A stretch of 64,000 nucleotides of DNA from Chlorella sorokiniana (taxonomy: Eukaryota; Chlorophyta; Trebouxiophyceae; Chlorellales; Chlorellaceae): the NCBI GenBank assembly GCA_025917655.1, contig CP084614.1, positions 2,356,001 through 2,420,000 on the forward strand, in the 5' to 3' direction. The notes under the pieces are model-generated. The model saw nothing but the letters and a program-made list of their open reading frames with translations. It searched no databases and was not told the DNA's origin. The translations under genes and the position numbers were made by a program. Shown piece by piece: positions 56,501 to 64,000 of this stretch. Each line of letters opens with the position of its first letter. Position 1 is the first letter of the stretch.

Positions 56501-59451
56501 GCGGCGGACAACGCGGCTCAGGGCGCCGACCAGCATACCTGCTGGAGCTGCTGCGGCGCGCTGCGCTGGGCGGCGGCTGCGACGTTGGCCGCGATGGAGG
56601 GGAGGAGGCTGGCGCGGGGAGGGCGCCTGCTCCGCTGCGCACGCTGTGCGCGCTGCGGTGGAGGCCAGCGGGCACGTGGGCCGCCTGCGCGGCATGTGGG
56701 CCTCCGCCGGCATGCTGCTGCAGTACGCTGCCTGCATCGCGCGGTGCGGCGGCGTGCCGCCACGCGACCGCGAGCTGCTGGCCTGCCGCGTGGGCCACCT
56801 CTTTGCCGCCTACCACGCCCTGGCCCGCCTGCTGGCCGCGCTGGGCCTCAGCCTGACTGCCGCTGTCGCGCGGCCCAACGCACCCTGCGGGAGGCCCTTG
56901 CCCCTGCTGCGTCGGGCAGCGAGGGCAGCGCCGCAAGCGGGCCAGCGACAGGGCTGCAGCCGCCGCCGGCTGTGCCTGGCAGCGGTGGCACGGCGGCGGC
57001 AGCGAGTGCCCGCTCGGCTTCGCCCGAGGAGGAGGAGCCTGCCATGGCGGCTGCGCTGCGTCCCTTTGGCGACGACATTGACCAGCTGCTGGGCTGCATC
57101 GCTGACCAGGATCAACTGCCGGCCTGGCACTTTGTGCTGGAGTACCGCCAGGTGCGCGGCAGCTGCCAGGCAGCTAGTGAAACGCGTATTGTGGATGCAC
57201 GCCCAGGCGGCCCAAGGGGTAGCTGCTGCGCGGCTCTCTCGGCCAGTGGGCAGTAGCGGTGGGGCAAGCCTGGGAGGCAGTCCGGTTGGAGCTCATGCCA
57301 GCGCACACCCTCCACTCAACCCCCTCCTGCCTCCATACCACAACGCAGGTTGCCAGCCTGGCCAGCCGCCAGCGCCTGCTGCAAAGCCTGGCGGTGGCCT
57401 GGCCGCGCCGGCGCGAGCGAGCCCTGCCTCTCTCCACCGCCCGCAGCGGCCTGCTCCAGCGCGTGTGCACAGCGGTGGACGACGCTGCGGCGGCCGAGGC
57501 GGCGGGGGGCGGGGCTGTGGCGTCTGCCGGTGGCGTGCTGTGGCACGGCGTGCGTGTGGCCTTCGAGGGGAGGACGGCAGCGGCGACGGCGTCAGGCGCG
57601 AGTGGTTCAGCCTGCTGGCGGCTGAGCTGGCGGATCCACAGGCAGGCCTGTTTGAGTCGCACAACGGCGGCGCCGCCACGCGCCGGCACCCCACGCCATC
57701 CTGCAGTGCGACGCTCCTCACGGGGCAACCGCCGGCGGCGCCGGCAACGGGGCCAGCAGCCCTGTAGGCTGCCACCTGCGCAAGTTTGAGCTGGTCGGCG
57801 CCCTGATGGGGCTGGCCCTGCTGCAGGCAAGCTCCGGCTGCCTGTATGCTGCTGCATGTTCCAACTGGGGGTCCTTCAGTGCAGCAGGCACTGCCGGCGC
57901 AGCCTCTGCGCTATCCGCCCCGCAGGCGCAGCCCCGGCCTCCTGGCCAGCGCTCACTGCCAGGCGCCAGAGGCCTCTTTGTTGAGCATGCTGCAACCGCC
58001 CGTTGGCCCGCCCGACAACCCTCCCTTTCCTCCTACGCAGGGCTGCACGCTGCCCGGGTTCCGGCTGGCTCCCGCCGCCTGGCGCCTCGCCCTGGGCCAG
58101 CCGCCGCAGCCGGAGGCTGACCTGGCGGCCGCCGACCCGCAGCTGCACCGCAGTCTGCGGCTGCTGCGGGCATGGGGCCCGCCGTGGCGGAGCTGGGCCT
58201 CCACTTTGAGGCGCACGATGCCCTGGGGGCGGGGGTGAGCTCATCTTTGGCTGCAGTTGGCCGCGCGGATGCTGGTTTGCCGCCCGGCCAATCGGCAGCA
58301 CGTGCCCGTGGCAGGCCCTTGCAGTTGGCTGCTGCCTGGGCTGGTGTGTGGCCTCTCCGTCTCTCCAATCCACCACCCTGCTTGCGTCCTGCCCGCTCGC
58401 TGCAGGCAGAGCTGGCGCCCGGCGGGGCCACGCTGGCGGTGACGGCGGCGAACCTGCAGCAGTACATCGCGGCCCTGGCGCGGTACAAGTCGGTGCACTG
58501 CATGGCCGATGCCAGCAGGGCGCTGGGGCGCGGCCTGCGCGGCGTGCTGAGCGGAGACGCGGTGGATGCGCTGGCGCGCTGCTTCAGCCACGACGAGATG
58601 AACGCCATGCTGGCGGGCCTTGCTGAGCTGGACGCCGCCGAGTGGCGGGCACACACCCGGCTGGAGCACTGCACCCAGCTCACCCCCAGCTGGGCTGGCT
58701 GTGGGCCGCGGTCGCGCGCTGGGCGCCGCCGCAGCGCGCAGCCCTGCTCACCTTCGCCACGGGCAGCTCGACGCTGCCGGCGGGCGGCTTTGCCGCGCTG
58801 CGCGGCTTCAACGGCGCGCCGCACCCCTTCACAGGCACGCGCCGCCACGCTCCCAGCCCCTCAGCCATGCATGCACTCCCCGCTGTGCGCCCTCCCAGCT
58901 CCGACGCTTTCGCCAGCTGCCGGGGTCCCGCCGGTCAACCCCATTGCCTGCTTACTGCCGAAACCCCGGCCAGCGTACCCCTGGGCGGGACGGATGGCTG
59001 CTTCCTCAACCCTCCCCCCGCCCCATGCCCTCCCGCAGTCTGCCTGGTTGCAGCGGAGGGCGACAGCCGCCTGCCCCGCGCCTCCACCTGCTTCAACACC
59101 CTCTTCCTGCCCCGCTACTCCTGCCCCGCTGTTCTGGAGGCGCGGCTGGGGCAGGCCCTTGCCGGCGCCCACGTCTTTGACGAAGGTGGGTGACTGGGTG
59201 GGTGCGCTCGTCTGCAGTTGGATTCTATTGCTGTTTTTGCGTGTGGGAGGGGGGGGGCGCGCGCGCTCTTAGCTCAGCAGCCTGGGGCGGTGTCGCTGCT
59301 GCGCCTGCGGTTGAGCAGTTGGCGTGGCGGTGCCCTGCTGCCCGGAGGCCTGGCAACCAGGGTTCTGCTGGCGTGGCAGAGCGTGCAAGCAGGGCACTGG
59401 CGCATGACCCCTGCCTGCCTCCCTGCCTGTGCAGCCGTGATCCGGCGTTGA
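53567..59451 (+). CDS. Ankyrin-repeat HECT-type E3 ubiquitin ligase
   Basis: Exons 53567..54614, 54837..55113, 55385..55763, 55912..56163, 56459..57151, 57349..57826, 58041..58234, 58406..58834, 59039..59185 and 59435..59451. The N-terminal part has ankyrin repeats (ALLSAASSGRLAELEAALQA, FTPLMLAATADAAAAAAVLL, DGMTPLHAGSEGGSVACVEA). The C-terminus is a HECT domain: VRREWFSLLAAELADPQAGL, FELVGALMGLALLQ, LAPGGATLAVTAANLQQYIA, LGWLWAAVARW, FATGSSTLPAGGFAALRGFN and RASTCFNTLFLP, where the Cys is the ubiquitin-accepting residue. In animals HACE1 combines ankyrin repeats with HECT, but the long middle here is unlike it. The introns after exons 6 and 8 need GC donors (CAG|GCAAGC, ACAG|GCACGC). At least six frame slips, mostly one base missing in G/C runs, so exon 1 and exon 5 details are approximate. 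Confidence 0.84.
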
Positions 59452-60620
59452 GTTGACCCAGACCGACGACAACCGACAACTACAGCTATTCAAGGAGTAT
59501 CTATCGTTGCCTACAACAATTTTAATGCACCAGCATTCGGGAAACCAGTCAATTTTGGGGAAATGCGTCTGCCATTCTTCATTCGTCCTGCCACTGTTGT
59601 CCTGCCTGCTCTGTACTGCATCCCTGCTTGCCATGCCCCGCCTCTGCACTTATAATCTATGCCCTGCACCCCTGCCATTCATTGCAAACCTTGCAAACGT
59701 GTATTTGCATGCGCCAGTCAACCCGGCCACAAGGGCAGGAGCATCAGCAATGGGCGACACCTAACTTGGAGGCGTGCCGTAAGCATACTGAGGAGGATGG
59801 GCTGTGGAGAGTAGGGAGCGCTGAAAGGGTAGTGATGCGACTGAGCAGGGGCACAAGGCGTTCACATGAGCCGCGGCGGCAAGTCAGGCATTTGCCGCCT
59901 CGAATCGCCGCCTGCCGCTTGTCCGCCTTTTCAGCGGGCTCCTGCCGCTGCTCTGCAGGCCCCTCGTGTCGATGCTGCGCCCTCAACTCCTCCTCTCCAG
60001 CCTGCCTCCTTGGCTGCTGCTCGTCGCCTTGGCCGCTCTGTTCCGTGCTGCCGGCCCAGCTGCTGGTGCCTTTCCAGGCTGCAGCTTGCCGCTCCTGCTG
60101 CTCGCGGCATCCTGGCATGCCGGCTTGGCCGCCGGCTGCACGCTGTGCGTCCCGCTGCTTGGCCGCCTGCCTCACCGCAGTGCACCCGACAGGCCGGCTG
60201 GTCCCCCTGATTGCACCACGCCTCAGCTTCAACAACCTTGGAGGCACGGCGGCCTCCGTGCTGCTGTGCCACCCTGCCGAAAGCATGATGCTGCTTGCGC
60301 TGACCTGCAAGAGGCGCAGACCCCAAGCTGCAGGACTCGTAATAGCATGTTCAGTAACAGGCAAAAACAAGGAAATATGTGAAGGTGCCAGCTGTGCTTG
60401 AAATGCTGGCAAGATGGAAGGAAGAGCATGCATGGGAGGTCAAGAGGGCTGGGCAACGCTGCAGCCTATGTGGGGGCTCAAGTGAAAATGGCGAACATGA
60501 AGTAGGCCTGATATGGAGCGGACAGGCACCTAACAGGAGCAAGAGGCCGGTGTGCTGCATGGAGCTTGGCATGCACGTTTTGACGGCTTGCCGCCGCCGG
60601 CGGGTGGGCCAGGCCCTGCC
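59452..60620. other. Intergenic between convergent ligase and aquaporin genes
   Basis: About 1.2 kb. Open frames exist on both strands at 59630-60430, but their composition is poor for protein and no splice partners or family motifs were found. Taken as two 3' UTRs plus spacer. Confidence 0.5.
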
Positions 60621-63169
60621 TCACACACCCACTTCGCTGTTGAGCTTGGGGCTGTGGTTGTCAGGCAGGCTGGAAGTGGGGCTCAGTGCGACAGCCGGAT
60701 CCCCGCGGGTCTTCTGAGCCGGGAAGTCCTGCACATGGGGCGGGAAACAGGGCGCCACCCGGCGCAGCGCTCGTCGGCGCCTTGCCCCGCGACCAGGCAG
60801 CGCCGGGCCCGCAGCCACACGCGCACCGCAGCACCGCAAAGGGTCTCCGAGGGTGCGGGCACCCTCGGGCAGTAAAACCTGCATTATTGCCTTTTGACCG
60901 CCGGCACCCACCCAGTCGCTGTCGAAGAATAGGTGGAAGGGGACGGCGAAGAGGGCGCCCACAAAGGGGCCCACGACGAACACCCAGAAGGTGCCGGGCC
61001 AGGTGCCAGACACGATGGCGGGGCCCAGGGAGCGGGCGGGGTTGATGGAGCAGCCTGCGCAGCGAGCGAGCAAGGGAGGAAGCATGAGGGGAGCCCCAGG
61101 TGCGGGCAGGTCCCAAAGAGGAAGAATGACCAATGTGTCAGGGCAGCAAGGGCCCCCACCCGTAGGGCCCGCTGCCACGGCACGCAGCCCTCTGACCGAG
61201 CAGACACTCGGCGGCGGCGGCCGCACGGCAAAGCGCATGCCCTGGCCCTCACCGTCGATGGGCAGCAGCACGGCGTGGGCGCAAAAGACGGCGAAGCCTG
61301 CGGTGCGGGGAAAGAAACGAAAGTAGAAACAGCAACTTGCAGCGTGGTGAAGCCCAAGAAGCATCTGGGTCCCCCCTCACTCCAACCCTGGCAGCCACTC
61401 GGCCCCCTCACACACCCCACTCTTCACGACCCGCAGGCGCGCCGCCGCGCCCTGCCGCTCACCGATGGCCAGCGGTGCCTGCGCCTTGGCGGTGCTCTTC
61501 CGGTTGGCCGCCGTCTCCAGCACCACACTCACCAGCACAAACGTCATGACCTGGCGGGTGTGTGGGGTGGGGATGGGGGGGAGGGGGAGGGGAGCCATGA
61601 CGGGTGTCATGACCAGGCAGCCGGCCTGCTTCCCTGCCCAGGTTCAGGCAGCACCCTTGGGCCAGGCATCTGCTGCAGCTTTGCACACAATTTCGCCCAT
61701 GATCGCGTTGCCGGTGGACACCCCGGCCGCCAGCGTGTTGCTGCCCAGCGAGCTGGCGCCCGAGTTGGGGATGGTGGCGTAGAGGAAGGAGGAGCCCAGG
61801 ATGGCGCCCACAATCTGCGGCAGCAGCGGCCAGAAGAGGGGCACCCAACAGTAACCATAAAGCCCTGCCCAGTGAGGCACAGGCCAGGTGGCGGAGCCCC
61901 AGCATGATCGAGATGGAAGGGGAGGGGGGCCGCCCGCCGCGGCTGGGGCGCACGGCAGGCCCACCTGAGCGGCGATGTTGGCGGCGGCCTGCACCGGCGA
62001 CAGCTCCCGGCTGAGGGCCAGGCCCAGAGTGACTGCGGGGTTGAGCTGGCTGCAGCGGGCGCAGCGTGTGCCAGTTAGGCAGAGCAGCAGGCATGGCGTG
62101 TGTGTGTGTGTGTGTGGGGGCGCGCGCGCTTGTGACAGTGACAGCCAGCCATGCCATGCAGTTCCGAGTCCAACAAGGGCAGAGGGCCGTCAGCAGCTGT
62201 TTGCACCGGCATCCCCCTCACCCGCCGCTGAGGTGGGAGGTTGCGTAGACCAGCACTGCAGGTGGAGGTTGGCAGGAACAGGCGCACGAAGGCGTTGCCG
62301 ACTGCCCACATCACACGCTCTGTAGCTAAGAGATGCAAAGCAGAGCTGGCTGAGCAGCGGGCCCCACCTGTGATGGCCAAGCCGAACGCCAGTGCGGTGA
62401 TGACGCTGCAGGCGGCAAAGTCGGGCAAGGGGAGGGGTGAGGCGCATGCGCAGGCAGCGGCAGCGTCAACTGCGGCAGGCTCTGGGTCATCAGCGAGCAG
62501 CACCGGGGTCTCGAGCGCTGAGCTCTGCCCAATCTCCCTTGTTGCTGCGCAGGCACCGTCAACCATTCTTGGGAAACAGTTCAGAGCCCTAGCCCCAGGG
62601 CGCACCCCCAGCTTCCGTTGATCGTGATGTTGTCCAGCAGCGTGCGCACTTGCATCTCGGTGCTGCCCAGCACGCTTTCCGACCGCGTGGCGTTGACCAG
62701 GGTGTAGCCCCTGCACGCATCAATGGCATGAGAAAAAGGCAGCAAAACCACCGGGAAGCTTGCGGCGGGAGGGCTGGAAGTGCAGCTCTCTGAGGCAGGC
62801 GGCGTCTGGAGGGCCAGGACGGTCCAGCTGGCGGCGGCGGCAGCGGCACGCCGGCCTCACGCTGCAGGGGTCTGCAGTGAGCTGAAGGTGGTGGCGGTGC
62901 CTGTGCCGATGTACCTGCCAGGAGCACACACATGAGAGGGAGAGGTTGTGGTGTGGTGCAGGGTGCCGCATGCGGCAGCAGCTCCTGCCCCTCCTGCAGG
63001 ACCCTTGGACCGCCGCAGCTGCCGCCGCAGCCCTCCACCAGAGACAAGCCGCCCCTGCACGGCTGCCCTGGGGCTGGCAGATCGACAGGCAGGCTCTGCA
63101 ACTCCTGGCTCACACAAAAAGGCAGGTGGCGACGGCCTCCGCCACGGTCGCCTTCAGGCTGAGCTTCAT
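60621..63169 (-). CDS. Aquaporin (major intrinsic protein family)
   Basis: Eleven exons on the complement: 63114..63169, 62861..62914, 62606..62710, 62368..62405, 62222..62255, 61965..62049, 61689..61814, 61463..61550, 61253..61297, 60912..61054 and 60621..60728. They give a clean 293-aa frame. Helix 1 (AEAVATCLFVYIGTGTA) is followed by a long loop A with NATRSES and NITINGS glycosylation-type sites. Then come VITALAFGLAITVLVYATSH, loop B LSGGQLNPAVTLG, helix 3 region, VMTFVLVSVVLETAAN, FAVFCAHAVLLPIDG, loop E CSINPARSLGPAIV, and WVFVVGPFVGALFAVPF. Both NPA boxes and the pore Arg after the second are present. It should form a water or small-solute channel in a membrane; the subfamily is not clear. 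Two exons are only 34 and 38 nt. Confidence 0.92.
62098..62116 (-). repeat. (CA)n tract in an aquaporin intron
   Basis: Reads GT on + and CA in the transcript, inside intron 62050-62221. Confidence 0.85.
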
Positions 63170-64000
63170 TTACGCTGCAGACTGCGGAATTGCGTTCTAC
63201 GTTTTATTCAGCAACGTAAGGGCAGACTAGGGGCACTCTAGGCTGTCGATGCGTCACGTTTTTAAGACGGGAGACCGTAGTCGTGTCTCCCGTAGCCAAA
63301 AGTCGGGATCATGAGGCGCCATTTCCACATCATCCAGCGGGGTTTGCATCCCTGAAGTCTTTCATCCTGTATTGTGTAAGGTTCGAAGGGCTAACGTCGC
63401 TGAAGGGCGCCCGACTCACCTGCCTGGGCAACTGCGATACGGCGGCATCCCTGTGAGCTCTGTATAGAGTCGCAACGCACTTGTAAGTTGATAAATTAAA
63501 GAGAATCGCAGAACAGAGTGCCAACAAACTATGAGGTCTGTCGGCACCTGCGCCCACCACCGCCCTTTCGCCTCACGCCCAAGCGGCAGCCCTACCCCAG
63601 CTGTAGCAGAACAGTAAAGCTCCTGACGCCATACTCAATTTCTACCGCTGAGCTACAGCTTAGCACCGTCGGCACTATGGCTGAGTCCTGTCCCTGTGCC
63701 GGGGCACCCTACTGCCCGGGCCCCAACATTGCGCACCCTGCATCGGGACTGGATCTCCAACTGCAAGGTTTATCAAGGCAGCACATCAAGACTGTCTCCC
63801 ATACCAAACCCAGTTTCCAGCCCGCGCGCCGGCAGGGCGCTGTACGTGACCTGCCCGCACGCTCCCCTTGTGTCGTGTGTTGCAAAAAGACGGCGCGGCA
63901 CACAAGCGGTGCGGCAAGTGAAGACCAAGTAGAGCGGGGGCCTGGCACCAATGTGTTGAGGCACGACCACTTTTGACATGCAGGGCTTGGGGTGACGAGG
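63170..64000. other. Upstream region of aquaporin to window end
   Basis: No exon supported. It contains a perfect 9-bp hairpin at 63267-63293 and a short tRNA D-arm look-alike near 63640-63665 on the minus strand that lacks the other arms. Confidence 0.45.
63267..63293. repeat. Perfect inverted repeat upstream of aquaporin
   Basis: ACGGGAGAC and GTCTCCCGT separated by nine bases, about 100 bp upstream of the aquaporin start codon. It could be a binding site or a 5' UTR hairpin. Confidence 0.6.

Noticed and set aside
59744-60433. 229-codon open frame on the minus strand between two convergent genes
   Set aside because: Composition is not protein-like, there are no motifs, a similar-length frame exists on the other strand, and both neighbours need 3' UTR space.
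63640-63670. tRNA D-arm-like sequence on the minus strand
   Set aside because: Only the TAGCTCAGCGGTAGA-type D arm is present; no matching acceptor ends, anticodon stem or T arm could be found.

Overview
The window is nuclear DNA of a GC-rich green alga, most likely a trebouxiophyte of the Chlorella/Micractinium kind. The signs are short exons split by many short introns, plant-type protein families (RR-type tandem CCCH fingers, ERdj3B, germin-like cupin, U-box and HECT ligases), TGTAA poly(A) signals, and no bacterial operon structure. No rRNA, tRNA, CRISPR array or transposon could be supported. Most single-frame ORFs here are misleading: real proteins appear only after splicing, and I rebuilt roughly 110 introns by hand.

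Layout. 1-7.4 kb (+): three tandem tandem-CCCH zinc-finger genes, the first cut by the window edge. 8.6-12.1 kb (-): a two-domain germin-like cupin. 13.1-14.2 kb (-): a stand-alone response regulator. 15.0-16.5 kb (-): a membrane protein of unknown function. 17.0-19.5 kb (+): ERdj3B-type DnaJ. 19.9-21.4 kb (+): WDR92/DNAAF10. 22.1-23.3 kb (-): secreted fasciclin protein. 23.8-26.7 kb (-): secreted Cys-rich protein. 27.4-29.3 kb (+): ankyrin/U-box protein. 29.6-33.2 kb (+): DDX51-type DEAD-box helicase. 33.9-37.1 kb (-): U-box/WD40 protein. 38.6-43.7 kb (+): MAP-kinase-like protein with a long tail. 44.1-48.4 kb (+): SBP2-like L7Ae protein. 48.7-50.5 kb (-): secreted Cys-module protein. 51.2 kb: a fragment of the SBP2-like gene. 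51.6-52.9 kb (+): a second fasciclin gene, an inverted duplicate of the first. 53.6-59.5 kb (+): ankyrin/HECT ligase. 60.6-63.2 kb (-): aquaporin.

Themes. Three ubiquitin ligases with distinct architectures sit in one window (ankyrin/U-box, U-box/WD40, ankyrin/HECT). Four genes encode likely secreted proteins (two fasciclins and two Cys-rich modular proteins), and the cupin is of a family that is usually secreted. About 14 of the ~110 introns can only be spliced with a GC donor, far above the usual eukaryotic level of about one percent. The fasciclin duplicate shows a GT/GC donor difference directly.

Quality caution. Many genes switch frame inside conserved domains, nearly always by one missing base in a run of G or C. 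The pattern crosses unrelated genes, so I read it as consensus error in the assembly rather than gene decay. Aquaporin, response regulator, TZF-B and fasciclin copy 1 read cleanly.
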